From Candidatus Gastranaerophilales bacterium (GTDB lineage Bacteria; Cyanobacteriota; Vampirovibrionia; Gastranaerophilales; Gastranaerophilaceae): 64,000 nt of DNA. The notes beneath the pieces were generated by a model that worked only from the letters and a program-made list of their open reading frames with translations, did no database searches and had not been told where the DNA came from. A program made the position numbers and the translations under genes. Positions 43,826-53,420 of this stretch are shown here, piece after piece. The stretch lies in the NCBI GenBank assembly GCA_944326115.1, contig CALVCQ010000003.1:1-64000 (forward strand), written 5' to 3'. Position 1 is the first letter of the stretch. Each line of letters opens with the position of its first letter.

Positions 43826-44914
43826 ATGGGGGAAATTGTTATAAACGATTCAATTAAGTTTTCATTTACTAAAGACCGCTCTGTTGGTTTATACAATGAG
43901 GTTGTTCATGACGTTTACCACTCGGTTTTCGGTGCAAAAACCGAGGCAGAAGAAAAATTCATAAAGCCGCTTAATTTAAAAAAGAATTTTCTGCAAAAAA
44001 AACAAATAAAAGTTCTCGATATCTGCTATGGAATTGGGTATAACACAAAAGCATTTTTAAATGAAATTTTGAATTTAAAATATAACGGACTAATCTGCAT
44101 AGACGCACTGGAATACGATAAAAATCTTGTATTGATGTCACCTTTTTTAAAAGATGGGTATTTTAAAACTTACCCGGAAATATCTTTTTTGCTATTTAAA
44201 TCTTTAGCAGATGAGCTTTTATACTCTAGAGACTCATTTATTGACCGTACTGATTACAAGAGTATTGAAAAATACGTCGCACCATTTTACAAGCGTTTTT
44301 TAGAAGCATATTTTTATCGTGGCTATGTTTATATACCTGATAGGCAAATAAACGCCTTCTTACATAATATATATTATCATTATATATCGCAACGCAACAA
44401 AATCGGTTGTAGACTACTAAAAAATGGCTATTTTACATTTAATTACTATTTTGATGATGCAAGGCTTACTGTTAAAAGCATGGATAATGAGTACGATATT
44501 ATCTTTTTAGATGCATTTACCCCTGCAAAATTACCTACATTATGGTCCCTAGACTTTATCCGAGAACTGCACAGGATTTCTTCAAATGATTGTTTGCTTG
44601 TAACATATTCCAATTCTGCTGCCGTAAGACACTCAATGCTCGAGGCAGGGTATGCTGTCGGCAAAATTTTTGACAGAGAAGGACGTGCAAGCGGAACAAT
44701 TGCTTCAAAAAATTCATCGCTTATTTTAAACAAACTTAATGACTATGACACGGGACTTATAAAAACATCAGCCGGAGTATATTATAGAGACAATAATTTA
44801 TCTAAAACTGCCGATGAAATATTATATGAGCATGAGAAAAGAAAATTGTCCTTAAATCTTGAATCAACAAGTCGGTATATAAAAAAACACAAAAAGGAGC
44901 ATAAACATGCCTGA
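43826..44914 (+). CDS. mnmD: MnmD-type tRNA wobble-uridine methyltransferase
   Basis: This 362-residue protein matches the Methyltransf_30/MnmD group, which methylates nm5s2U34 in tRNA. The core begins near residue 14 (FTKDRSVGLYNEVVHDVYHSVFGA), then the SAM motif VLDICYGIGYNT, and the family hallmark IIFLDAFTPAKLPTLWSLDF. A later part has LLVTYSNSAAVRHSMLEAGYAVGK. It lacks the oxidoreductase domain of fused MnmC. The next gene, overlapping it by eight bases, encodes an FAD oxidoreductase. An insertion of about 100 residues lies between the SAM and hallmark motifs. It opens a five-gene operon with the riboflavin genes. Confidence 0.87.
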   Translation: MGEIVINDSIKFSFTKDRSVGLYNEVVHDVYHSVFGAKTEAEEKFIKPLNLKKNFLQKKQIKVLDICYGIGYNTKAFLNEILNLKYNGLICIDALEYDKNLVLMSPFLKDGYFKTYPEISFLLFKSLADELLYSRDSFIDRTDYKSIEKYVAPFYKRFLEAYFYRGYVYIPDRQINAFLHNIYYHYISQRNKIGCRLLKNGYFTFNYYFDDARLTVKSMDNEYDIIFLDAFTPAKLPTLWSLDFIRELHRISSNDCLLVTYSNSAAVRHSMLEAGYAVGKIFDREGRASGTIASKNSSLILNKLNDYDTGLIKTSAGVYYRDNNLSKTADEILYEHEKRKLSLNLESTSRYIKKHKKEHKHA

Positions 44915-46175
44915 TTATGATTTAGTTGTTTGCGGTGGCGGAACCGCAGGTTCTGCAGCAGGATATATTGCAGCAAAAAAAGGCTTAAAAACGTTAATTG
45001 TTGAAAAGAATATACATCTTGGCGGCTCAATTACGTCTGCGCTTGTGATACCGTCAATGAAATCAAATACTAAAAATATTAATTGCGAATTCTATAACGA
45101 TTTAATAAAGGAATTAAGATTATTTGGAGGGCAAACAACTTACGGGGATGGAAATCAAGGGTGGTTTAACCCTGAACTCACAAAAATTGCATTAGATTCA
45201 CTAATGCAAAAAGCAGGGTGTGATGTATTGTACGATTGTGAAATTACCGATGCAGTAAAAGAGAGAAATCATGTAAAATCCATTAAAATTTCTTCAAAAA
45301 TGTTATCATTATATATCGAATCGTCATATTTTTTAGATGCGACAGGCGATGGAAATTTATCATTTATTTTAAATAATAAAATTTTAGAAAATAAATTTAA
45401 CAGACAACCGATGACACTGAGATTTCATGTGTCGGGAGTAGATATGAAGAAATTTTCTTCGTGGCTTCTTAATTTTGATAATAATCGTGAAGTTACAACA
45501 TCTTACAAAAAAGACGGACAAATTCATTTGTCTACTGCTTGCACATGGGATACAAATCGCAGCTGGGCATTAAGACCTCTGTTCGAGGATGCAATCAAAG
45601 CGGGTGTACTCGAAGATGAAGACAGCTCATATTTTCAGCTTTTTACCATTCCAGCAATGCCAGACACGGTATCATTAAATTGTCCTAGAATCTTGCTGGA
45701 TAAGGATATCGACCCTTTGGATATATATAAAAAGTCTATAGTTCTTCAAAAAGCCAGGAGACAGATCTGGCGTTTGTATAATTTTATGAAATCCTACTTT
45801 CCCGGTTTTGAACATTCTTATATTTCAAACATTGCAGATATGATTGGTGTTCGTGAATCCAGACGAATTCAAGGTAAGAAAATATACACAAAAGAGGACA
45901 TTTTAAGCGGCAAAAGATATAAAAATCCTGTACTTCATGCAGATTATCCAATTGATATACATTCGTACAAAAAAGATTCATCAACTTTAGAACACACAAA
46001 AGTTGATTATGAATTACCTGTAGAGTGCCTTAAATCTTTGGATTTTGAAAATTTATATATTGCCGGCAGAAATATTTCCGCAGATTTTAGTGCACAGGCT
46101 GCATTACGTATACAAACATCATGTTTTTCCATGGGTGAAGCTGTAGCCAAAGATATTGCAAATATTTTAATGTGA
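44907..46175 (+). CDS. FAD-dependent oxidoreductase (PF12831-like)
   Basis: This 422-residue flavoprotein has the Rossmann FAD motif DLVVCGGGTAGSAAGYIAAKKG with LIVEKN at the end of the second strand. Then come GGSITSALVIPSMK, a second FAD-contact FLDATGDGNLSF and the C-terminal LYIAGRNISADFSAQAALR. It has no signal peptide. Its ATG overlaps the mnmD stop (8 bases), with AAGGAG as ribosome binding site. I infer a role beside MnmD in wobble-uridine modification, but most family members act on other substrates, so this is only a hypothesis. Confidence 0.85.
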   Translation: MPDYDLVVCGGGTAGSAAGYIAAKKGLKTLIVEKNIHLGGSITSALVIPSMKSNTKNINCEFYNDLIKELRLFGGQTTYGDGNQGWFNPELTKIALDSLMQKAGCDVLYDCEITDAVKERNHVKSIKISSKMLSLYIESSYFLDATGDGNLSFILNNKILENKFNRQPMTLRFHVSGVDMKKFSSWLLNFDNNREVTTSYKKDGQIHLSTACTWDTNRSWALRPLFEDAIKAGVLEDEDSSYFQLFTIPAMPDTVSLNCPRILLDKDIDPLDIYKKSIVLQKARRQIWRLYNFMKSYFPGFEHSYISNIADMIGVRESRRIQGKKIYTKEDILSGKRYKNPVLHADYPIDIHSYKKDSSTLEHTKVDYELPVECLKSLDFENLYIAGRNISADFSAQAALRIQTSCFSMGEAVAKDIANILM

Positions 46176-46195
46176 TTTTGTGTTAAATTATTAAT

Positions 46196-46846
46196 ATGTT
46201 TACAGGACTTATAGAAGAAACAGGCAAAGTAATCGATATACAAAAAACAGCAGAAACATTGTATATATCAATACAGTGCTCAGATGTTTTAAACGGGTTA
46301 AGAATAGGTGACAGTATTGCCGTAAACGGTGCTTGTCAGACTGTTATTGAAATGAATAATGATTCATTTAAAGTTTTTGCATCATCGGAAACATTAAAAA
46401 TAACTAATTTTAACATTCTGAAAGCAGGCGACATAGTAAATCTGGAAAGAGCATTAAAACTTTCTGACAGACTCGACGGGCATCTGGTTACCGGTCATAT
46501 TGATTCTACAGGAATATTAAAAAATATCGATATGAATGGTGATAATATCACAATAACAGTAGATGTAAATTCAGCAATTGCCGGACAGATTGTAAAAAAA
46601 GGTTCAGTAGCACTAAACGGAATAAGCTTAACTGTATCTGACATATTAGAAGGATGTTTTAAAGTTGCTATTATTCCTCATACATTTAATAATACAAACT
46701 TGAAATATTTAAAGAGAGGCAGTGTAATAAATATTGAAACAGACATAATAGCAAAATATGTTGAAAAATATTTATTATCGAACAATAATACTAATAAGAC
46801 TTCATCTATAGATATCAAACTACTAGCAGAGAACGGATTTATTTAA
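46196..46846 (+). CDS. ribE: Riboflavin synthase, alpha chain
   Basis: RibE dismutates two lumazine molecules into riboflavin. The 216 residues form two similar beta-barrels: MFTGLIEETGKV...SIAVNGACQTVIE and HLVTGHIDSTG...VALNGISLTVSD. The TGH(I/V)D and VNG(A/I)xxTV motifs occur as expected. The start is 20 bases after the oxidoreductase stop. Its stop overlaps the ribBA start (TAATG). No FMN riboswitch precedes it; the space is too short. Confidence 0.95.
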   Translation: MFTGLIEETGKVIDIQKTAETLYISIQCSDVLNGLRIGDSIAVNGACQTVIEMNNDSFKVFASSETLKITNFNILKAGDIVNLERALKLSDRLDGHLVTGHIDSTGILKNIDMNGDNITITVDVNSAIAGQIVKKGSVALNGISLTVSDILEGCFKVAIIPHTFNNTNLKYLKRGSVINIETDIIAKYVEKYLLSNNNTNKTSSIDIKLLAENGFI

Positions 46847-48114
46847 TGTCATTACTTGGAAACATTAAAGAAGATATTGATAAATTTCATTTTAATACCG
46901 TAGAAGAAGCAATTTATGCTATAAAAAACGGCGGTATGGTTATAGTTGCGGATGATGAATCCCGTGAAAATGAGGGTGATTTAATTTGTGCTGCAGAATA
47001 TGCAACACCCGATAATGTCAATTTTATGATAACCGAGGCAAAAGGTGTGCTTTGCGCTCCCGTCAGCCGGCAAAGAGCAAAGAAACTAGGGCTTGATTTT
47101 ATGGTAAAAAACAATACTGACATAAAAGGCACAGCCTTTACACAGAGTATTGATGCTGACCCTAAATACGGGGTGACAACTGGCGTTTCTGCTTTTGATC
47201 GTTCAATTACTCTAAAATTAATTGCTCAAGATAACATATTACCGTCTGATTTTCGACAACCCGGTCATATTTTTCCTTTAATTTCAAAAGAAGGCGGTGT
47301 GCTGGAGCGTGTGGGGCATACTGAAGCATCAGTTGATTTATGCAGGCTTGCTGGTTTAAAAGACGCTGCAGTCTGTTGCGAAATAGTTAATCCTGACGGT
47401 TCAATGGCACGCAGAGACGATTTGAAAAAGTTTGCAGACAAACATAATATTAAATTTATATCTGTTGCCCAGTTAATTTCATACAGGTTAAAAAATGAAA
47501 AGCTCATGATAAGAGAGGCGGAAGTCAATCTCCCTACTGCTTTTGGAACTTTTAGACTTCTGGGATACAGGCATGCTTTGACAGGACAGGAACATGTAGC
47601 ACTGTTAAAAGACGACGGTTCAGATAAAATTCCGCTTGTAAGAATGCATAGTATTTGTCTCACCGGCGACACATTTCACAGCTTAAGATGTGACTGTAAC
47701 AGTCAGCTGCAAAATTCAATGAGAATGATTGATAAATACGGAAAAGGCGCTGTGGTGTATCTTATGAATCACGAAGGCAGAGGTATCGGGATTGTTAACA
47801 AAATTAAAGCTTATGCTCTTCAGGATCAGGGCGAAGACACAGTTGAAGCTAATTTATCACTTGGCTTTAACTCTGATTTAAGAGATTACGGGGACGGTGC
47901 ACAGATATTGTTGGATTTAGGGTTTAATAAATTTAAGCTCATTACAAATAATCCTCAAAAAATTATAGGTCTTGAGGGATACGGACTTGAAATAATCGAA
48001 CGTGTACAGGTTGAATCAGAATGTACAAAATATAATTACCGTTATCTGTGCACTAAAGCAAATAAAATGCACCACATGCTTGATATAACTAAAATGGAGC
48101 AGACTAATGCCTGA
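46846..48114 (+). CDS. ribBA: Bifunctional DHBP synthase / GTP cyclohydrolase II
   Basis: The N-terminal half (to about residue 215) is 3,4-dihydroxy-2-butanone-4-phosphate synthase: DDESRENEGDLICAAEYATPD and the GHTEASVDLCRLAG site. The C-terminal half is GTP cyclohydrolase II: zinc motif LTGDTFHSLRCDCNSQL, HEGRGIGIVNK and RDYGDGAQIL. Both active sites look complete. The 422 residues match RibBA proteins. RibD and RibH are not in the window. It overlaps the GNAT gene by eight bases. Confidence 0.96.
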   Translation: MSLLGNIKEDIDKFHFNTVEEAIYAIKNGGMVIVADDESRENEGDLICAAEYATPDNVNFMITEAKGVLCAPVSRQRAKKLGLDFMVKNNTDIKGTAFTQSIDADPKYGVTTGVSAFDRSITLKLIAQDNILPSDFRQPGHIFPLISKEGGVLERVGHTEASVDLCRLAGLKDAAVCCEIVNPDGSMARRDDLKKFADKHNIKFISVAQLISYRLKNEKLMIREAEVNLPTAFGTFRLLGYRHALTGQEHVALLKDDGSDKIPLVRMHSICLTGDTFHSLRCDCNSQLQNSMRMIDKYGKGAVVYLMNHEGRGIGIVNKIKAYALQDQGEDTVEANLSLGFNSDLRDYGDGAQILLDLGFNKFKLITNNPQKIIGLEGYGLEIIERVQVESECTKYNYRYLCTKANKMHHMLDITKMEQTNA

Positions 48115-49087
48115 AGTTTCAACATATAAAGTTCAAGAATATACAAACGATTTAAAAAACATTTTTAAAGGTTTATATAACGACTTTAAAAATAAAGCAT
48201 TTACTGAATATAAATTTGAGCTGGAACCGCTTGAATATGAAGAATTCACAGAAAGTGTCGAAGAAGGACTTATAAAATGTCTTATACTTCTTGAAGACGA
48301 AATTCCTACTGCTTTTATGGTGTATACAACAGAAATAAGTGAAGCTCTTGAATTAAATCTTATACACTGTATTGGTGAGGACAAATTAAATGATAAAAGA
48401 AAACTTTTGGTGAAGAGTTTCATAGACATAAATTCTGAAATCTTAAAAGAAAAAGTAGTTACTTATCCTATGCTTGGTTCACAGGAAGAATTTACTCCGG
48501 AAATTACACATTTTGGCTTTAAATTGATAGGATTGGCTGTTGAACGATTTGAGTTTAATAACGTAAAATCTATAGAACTTTTCAAAGCTTATAAACAGAG
48601 AGCATTGCCTGAAGGATATAAGATAGTCAGCTGGGATAAAAAATACACTGATGATATTGTAAAAGTTATAAATACTTCGTTTAAAGATACATCTGATGCG
48701 CTTTTTGATCCGAGATTTTTGTCATTGGACGGCAGCTATGATATTTTAGATAAAATAATTTCTGATATTTACGGAAGATTCCTTCCTGACTGTACAAGTG
48801 TGCTGTTATACAATGATGTCCCTGTTGGAATGTGTCTTGCTAATATTACTGCAGGTAGAATTGCAAATATACCTTTGATTGGTATGGAAAAAGAACACTG
48901 TTCTAAAGGGCTGGGAGAAGCTTTACTGTTTAATACAATACAACAGCTGACAGACAAGCATATAAGTTTGCTTTCCGAAGTAAATGCAAGTACTGAGACT
49001 GACAATTATCCAGCGTTGAAAATGTACAGGAGACTAGGGTTTAAGGAAGATTATTACTACACTCAAGCATATCGTCCTATAAAATAA
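48107..49087 (+). CDS. GNAT-family acetyltransferase
   Basis: This 326-residue protein has a GNAT domain in its C-terminal half (about 180-326): the CoA loop GMEKEHCSKGLGEALL (Q/RxxGxG/A type) and LKMYRRLGFKEDYYY. The N-terminal half may be a second, degenerate GNAT fold. Its start overlaps ribBA, so it is the last gene of the flavin operon, but the substrate is unknown. Confidence 0.85.
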   Translation: MPEVSTYKVQEYTNDLKNIFKGLYNDFKNKAFTEYKFELEPLEYEEFTESVEEGLIKCLILLEDEIPTAFMVYTTEISEALELNLIHCIGEDKLNDKRKLLVKSFIDINSEILKEKVVTYPMLGSQEEFTPEITHFGFKLIGLAVERFEFNNVKSIELFKAYKQRALPEGYKIVSWDKKYTDDIVKVINTSFKDTSDALFDPRFLSLDGSYDILDKIISDIYGRFLPDCTSVLLYNDVPVGMCLANITAGRIANIPLIGMEKEHCSKGLGEALLFNTIQQLTDKHISLLSEVNASTETDNYPALKMYRRLGFKEDYYYTQAYRPIK

Positions 49088-49210
49088 ATCCGCTTTTTTA
49101 CCTGACAGAATAGCAAATCAATGATAATATGGAAAAGAAATTGAATTAACTTGAGCTTATCGTTTATAAGTCAGAAAAAAGTATAATTAGCTGTCTTATA
49201 AAATAATCAT

Positions 49211-50668
49211 CTATGCCACTCTGCCTTTAAAGCTTTGTTCCAATTGTCTTTCGATTTCAGATTGAACATGGAATTCTTTGTTCCCGTTTTGCTGCTTTTC
49301 TCTGTATTTCATCATTGCATAAGGAACTATCAAGCCTAAACATAAGCAGGATATTCCCATATTTGCAGCCACTGATGCAATTTTCATATTTCTGCATTTT
49401 TTCAAGAATTCTGTAATATTGTCATGTTTAGAGGCAAACTTTGCAAGTTTTGAAACATTGTTTGTAACGCTTTCTATGTCGCCGATTTTAATATATTGCA
49501 TAGGATCAATCAAATTAGTTTTTTTAGCTTTGTTGAATAGCTTATCCATCCAGCTGCCGTCAACAATTGTTTTAATAATTTTTGATTGTTTCGCTGCTTT
49601 TATAACGGTATTATCCTGATTTTTTTCATTGTAAATAAACTCAAACAAAGCCTTCTTTCTTTCTTCTAAAGCAAGTTTGTTTGCTGCGGACTTGTCAGTT
49701 TTTAATATTTCCTGTGCCTGATTTACAGAATCAATGAGCTGTTTTAAAGCGTTTACGTCAGCATGCACTTTTCCTGATTTTATTGCACTATCCATATATG
49801 CAGAGGATAAGACTTCTGCGTGTAATCCAATCGGTTTACCAAATTTTTCGCTGATTTTTTCTATTCCGTCCTGTATAAACTTACCTGCAACATATAAGAA
49901 AAATAATAAACTGCCTTCTTTTATAGAGGTTTCTGCAAATTCAGTTTTAGTTCTTGAATTCACAAGTCTTTCACCAGATATACCAACATCAACAAGAAAG
50001 AGATTTTGAACAGGATCAAACATTGCACCTTTTAATTTGGAAGCAATAGAACCCAATCCTTTAAAAGAAACATTACTGTTTTTAACAGTTTTGCTATCAG
50101 TTTGATCAGCAGGTAAAAATGCTTTAAAAGCGGGACTTTGCGCTAAAGATTTACTGTATTCCATCTGTGCTGATTTTTTTGCCCAGAATTGTTTTTCTAT
50201 TTGTTTTTTAGTGTAATGCTGTTTTAGTTTAACAAGTGTAAAGAAAGATGCCAGAGTTAATGCAGTTGCCGAAGCAAATTTACCTAAAAAGAGGGCTTTC
50301 GATTTTGTTGTATTTGCAGCAGCTTTTGCAATAGATTGTGCAATATCAGCTCTGCCTTTAAGAGATTCTGAATATCTTTGTGCAACCGAAAGCTGTGCTT
50401 TATCCGTTAAAAGTCTGTAATCGACATCAGGGTTAATTTTGGCTAATTTATACGCAGAATTATTATATAACCATTTAAAAAATGGTAAACCGCCCATCCA
50501 AAGAGCCATTGTGCCAAATTCATCGAGACATCTGTCTTTTGCTTCTATTTTCCCGCCGGCATCATAAGAAAAAGCTGTCATGCCTGCGCTGTTAACTACG
50601 TCTTTTGCGAAAAGGGGTAATAATGAAGAATGATCGCCAAATGCTGTTGTGAGTTTATTTATTAACAT
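49211..50668 (-). CDS. Large hypothetical membrane protein with FKG motifs
   Basis: I do not recognise this 485-residue protein. Hydrophobic stretches lie near residues 125-148 (FASATALTLASFFTLVKL), about 255-275 (SLLFFLYVAGKFI) and about 440-460 (NMGISCLCLGLIVPYAMMKY). The short motif SFKG occurs twice (about residue 202 and at the C-terminus, EQSFKGRVA). The rest is Lys/Ala-rich and helical. Organisation resembles the 5512-7287 protein. It may belong to the same lineage-restricted family set. Confidence 0.8.
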   Translation of the reverse strand: MLINKLTTAFGDHSSLLPLFAKDVVNSAGMTAFSYDAGGKIEAKDRCLDEFGTMALWMGGLPFFKWLYNNSAYKLAKINPDVDYRLLTDKAQLSVAQRYSESLKGRADIAQSIAKAAANTTKSKALFLGKFASATALTLASFFTLVKLKQHYTKKQIEKQFWAKKSAQMEYSKSLAQSPAFKAFLPADQTDSKTVKNSNVSFKGLGSIASKLKGAMFDPVQNLFLVDVGISGERLVNSRTKTEFAETSIKEGSLLFFLYVAGKFIQDGIEKISEKFGKPIGLHAEVLSSAYMDSAIKSGKVHADVNALKQLIDSVNQAQEILKTDKSAANKLALEERKKALFEFIYNEKNQDNTVIKAAKQSKIIKTIVDGSWMDKLFNKAKKTNLIDPMQYIKIGDIESVTNNVSKLAKFASKHDNITEFLKKCRNMKIASVAANMGISCLCLGLIVPYAMMKYREKQQNGNKEFHVQSEIERQLEQSFKGRVA

Positions 50669-51174
50669 CTAAATTTCCTTTATACACGGGGGCAGTGTAT
50701 TATAAGCCCCATACCAAGTTCATAACTAATACCATTTTTCCGTTTGTTCTTGATTGTGTATTGCGTCGGATATTAAACATTTTATATTTCTCCTTGTAAA
50801 CTTATTTTGTTTCAATGTATGTAAATATTGTTTTGTGCTAGTTTATTTATGTATTTTTATAATTTGTAACAATAATTAGATTAAATATCTGTAGACAAAA
50901 AAGCCTTCCGAATTTATCAGAAGACTTCACAAATTCTTTCTATGCTCATGCGGAAATACCGCAATCTTTTCAATTAATTGCGAAGACTTCTAATTTGTAT
51001 AAAATTGTCGCTTCTGATACTTTCTAATTCTCATATTAACTATTGCCTCATGACAAAGTTGTATTACATAGATAATTAATACATAAATATATTTAATTGT
51101 CCAGACCTTATACAGGGGACTTATATACAACTTTGCTCGAAATATAGTTATAAGGTCATTCCTGTATGTAACAC
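50669..51174. other. Intergenic spacer with terminator and no gene
   Basis: This stretch lies between the 49211 gene and element A. It has a minus-strand terminator at 50901-50927 and a small GCGG/CCGC hairpin near 50950. The element GAAGACTTC occurs twice (about 50920 and 50982). A 63-codon minus-strand frame (50990-51181) starts in the element end and looks accidental. Confidence 0.5.
50901..50927 (-). terminator. Minus-strand terminator hairpin
   Basis: On the minus strand AAGTCTTC pairs with GAAGGCTT (one G-U wobble) around an 11-base loop, followed by TTTTTTG. It probably once ended the exonuclease transcript, now separated by element A. Confidence 0.65.
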
Positions 51175-51440
51175 TTTTCATATTGTCAACTGACTCCGAC
51201 TACTTGTTGAACCTGTGCAATAAGCAAGTTCAATATTTAAGAATAAGTCCGGCACAGCCAACAAGCGCATGGGGTCTACCTCTCAGAAACAATACTTAAT
51301 TGTTTCTTCGGCAGAGTCGTAAAATGCTAGACTGGCTGCAACATCGGCTGAGCTAAAGCGAAGCCTGATGTTATGCCCCTACCTGGCGGCGCCACTCGCA
51401 CTCCGTGTACCACTCCTACAAGCGAGGTCCCACTCAGACA
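51175..51440. mobile_element. Dispersed element copy A (266-bp variant)
   Basis: The ends match the 177-bp copies (ttttcatattgtcaactg at the left, cactcagaca at the right), but the middle carries about 90 extra bases. That part includes a hairpin, AACATCGGCT...AGCCTGATGTT. It is GC-rich relative to its surroundings. It stops five bases from the exonuclease stop codon. Confidence 0.85.
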
Positions 51441-51445
51441 AATTA

Positions 51446-52372
51446 TTAGCAGTGATGTTTATCAGGTTTAATAACTTGAATATTTCTTGTTTCTGAAAAA
51501 TCGCATCTTGCAGCTTTAATTTTCTCTCTTGTTTCTTCATCCAGACTGTGTCCGCTTACCAGTCTGTCCACAAAACCATTGTTTAGTTTTACAGCCTTTG
51601 GCAGGGCACCTATGTCATCAAGAATATCTTTAATTTGCACAAAGTCGTATGAATATGACTGTTTTGATTGGTAAACAAGAGTCTCTCCCGTAGTTGCCGT
51701 TACCGGTTCTCCCCCTTCATCGAAATATAGCTTGAAAATAGATTTTAAGTCTTGAAGTTCTGATTGCATAGTTTGTACGGCCTGCTGAATTCTCAAAAAT
51801 CTTTCGAACAGATAATCAATATTGTCAATCTGTTTCATTTGCCAGTCGTATTTTTTTTCATACAACTTTTTAAGTTTTGGATATGCCTGAGCCAGCCCGA
51901 TAGTATCAGCCATTGCTCGGTGTCTTGTGTCAAATTCAACACCGAATTTATTCATCAAATTTTCAAGTCCGTGAGATTCAAACTCGGGATATACTTCTTT
52001 AAACAGAAACTGTGAGTCTATTCTTTGATTTTCTATTGGCTTTCCGTAAAGACGCTTTGACGCTTCGTTTATAAAGTTATAATCAAATATTGCATTATGT
52101 GCAACTATAGGATAATTTCCTATAAATTCAAGGATTTTGGGCATAACTTCTTCTTCTGTAGGTTTATCAGCAACCATTTCTTCTGTTATGCCGTGAACAG
52201 CCATGCTGGATTTTCTGATATGTTGCATCGGATTAATCATTGTTTCATAGCTGTCTTTAATAATGCCGTTTTCAAGTCTTACGGCTGCAAATTCGATAAT
52301 TCTCTCTTTTTTATAATCAAGTCCTGTTGTTTCTACATCCAGAACAATTTCTATACATTTTTTTCTTGGCAT
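51446..52372 (-). CDS. DnaQ-like 3'-5' exonuclease (DEDDh)
   Basis: This 308-residue protein has an N-terminal DEDDh exonuclease domain (about 1-175): VLDVETTGLD, AHNAIFDYNFI, then RAMADTIGLAQAY with the catalytic His (FDTRHRAMAD). It resembles the proofreading subunit of DNA polymerase III or an exonuclease-fused protein. The C-terminal 130 residues are unassigned and helical. Start ATG 52372, with AGGGAGA ahead. Element A begins just after its stop. Confidence 0.88.
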   Translation of the reverse strand: MPRKKCIEIVLDVETTGLDYKKERIIEFAAVRLENGIIKDSYETMINPMQHIRKSSMAVHGITEEMVADKPTEEEVMPKILEFIGNYPIVAHNAIFDYNFINEASKRLYGKPIENQRIDSQFLFKEVYPEFESHGLENLMNKFGVEFDTRHRAMADTIGLAQAYPKLKKLYEKKYDWQMKQIDNIDYLFERFLRIQQAVQTMQSELQDLKSIFKLYFDEGGEPVTATTGETLVYQSKQSYSYDFVQIKDILDDIGALPKAVKLNNGFVDRLVSGHSLDEETREKIKAARCDFSETRNIQVIKPDKHHC

Positions 52373-52682
52373 TCAAATCTCCCTCTTTTTTATATTATCA
52401 CAAATGAATATTCAGTCATCTAATTAACATAATTTACACTTTGAATAAAAATAAAAATGTCGTTAAAAGCCTTATTATTTCTGGCTTAATTGGATGAAAA
52501 TCGTCTCGGGACTTGACTTTTTATCTTTATGAAGTATTATAAACTAGAACTCGGATTCAAAATCATTGTGAAAGTCAAAGCAATCAAGATGAGAAAATGA
52601 GTTTTGCGGGGAGGATATAAGATTCCTGACATGAAAATCTGTATGTCCGTTCCGTATCAAGTTACAAAACAGAGGATTAACA
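52373..52682. other. Intergenic leader of the lytic transglycosylase gene
   Basis: A promoter is present at 52513-52540. A leader of about 130 bases then runs to the start codon; 52605-52665 includes a GACAT/ATGTC stem near 52628-52650. No riboswitch consensus was recognised. On the minus strand, AGGGAGA is the exonuclease ribosome binding site. Confidence 0.5.
52513..52540 (+). promoter_or_regulatory. Sigma70-like promoter for the lytic transglycosylase gene
   Basis: TTGACT (52513-52518), a 16-base spacer and TATTAT (52535-52540) precede the gene by 142 bases. Confidence 0.55.
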
Positions 52683-53294
52683 TTGATTAGAAAGTTACTA
52701 ACACTAACCTTACTATTCATTCTTTGCATTTTATTAAATCCAAACCAAGTACAAGCAGAAACTTCAAAAGCCACTGTCAAAGATTACATTGTAAAACATT
52801 CTTTGGAAATGGGTATAGATCCTGCTCTGGGTTTAAGTATTGCGAAAATGGAATCAGGATTTGTTCATGAAAAAAGAAGCTCTTTTGGTGCGGTAGGCGT
52901 ATTTCAATTAATGCCTTCAACTGCAAGAAAACTTGGCTATAATCCGTATTATCTGAGCGACAACATCAGAGGCGGATTGATGTATTACAAAATGATGTAT
53001 CAAAAATTCGGTTCAATAGAGCTGGCACTTGCTGCTTATAATGCAGGTCCTGGTAATGTAAGCAAATATAAAGGAGTTCCTCCTTTTGCTGAAACAAAAC
53101 GTTTCATAAAAGGTATTATGAATGAGTATTATGCTCAAAAGGCAAATCCGGATCCTGCTATTACTAAATATCAAGGAAAAGGCACTGTTGCTGCAGTTAA
53201 CAAATCACTGGTAATAGATAAAGAAAATAATGTATTGAAAAATACGAATTATTTTGAAAATTTACCTATTGTTACACTGACCGGTTCAATTTAA
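52683..53294 (+). CDS. Exported lytic transglycosylase (SLT domain)
   Basis: This 203-residue protein cleaves peptidoglycan glycan strands non-hydrolytically. A signal peptide spans residues 1-26 (LLTLTLLFILCILL...QVQA). The SLT domain has the catalytic Glu in LSIAKMESGFV, then GAVGVFQLMPSTARKLG, NIRGGLMYY and ALAAYNAGPGNVSKY. The C-terminal 50 residues are not conserved in SLT proteins. The start codon is TTG with AGAGGA six bases ahead. A terminator follows. Confidence 0.92.
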   Translation: MIRKLLTLTLLFILCILLNPNQVQAETSKATVKDYIVKHSLEMGIDPALGLSIAKMESGFVHEKRSSFGAVGVFQLMPSTARKLGYNPYYLSDNIRGGLMYYKMMYQKFGSIELALAAYNAGPGNVSKYKGVPPFAETKRFIKGIMNEYYAQKANPDPAITKYQGKGTVAAVNKSLVIDKENNVLKNTNYFENLPIVTLTGSI

Positions 53295-53315
53295 TCAGGT
53301 TATGCTTAATTTTAT

Positions 53316-53360
53316 AAAAGCATTTTGTAAACTTTTCTCAAAAAATTACAAAATGCTTTT
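53316..53360 (+). terminator. Terminator after the lytic transglycosylase gene
   Basis: A perfect 15-bp inverted repeat (AAAAGCATTTTGTAA / TTACAAAATGCTTTT) with a 15-base loop ends in a T-run. Confidence 0.85.
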
Positions 53361-53420
53361 TAAATCAGACTTGTTTGAAATAAAATATTTGTTAGAAGTT
53401 TTATAACAAGCCGAGGATGT

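Noticed and set aside
46150-46200. FMN riboswitch before ribE
   Set aside because: Only 20 bases separate the previous stop from ribE, too little for a riboswitch; the operon promoter is before mnmD.
50990-51181. 63-codon minus-strand frame
   Set aside because: It begins inside the end of element A, has no ribosome binding site and has no protein-like pattern.
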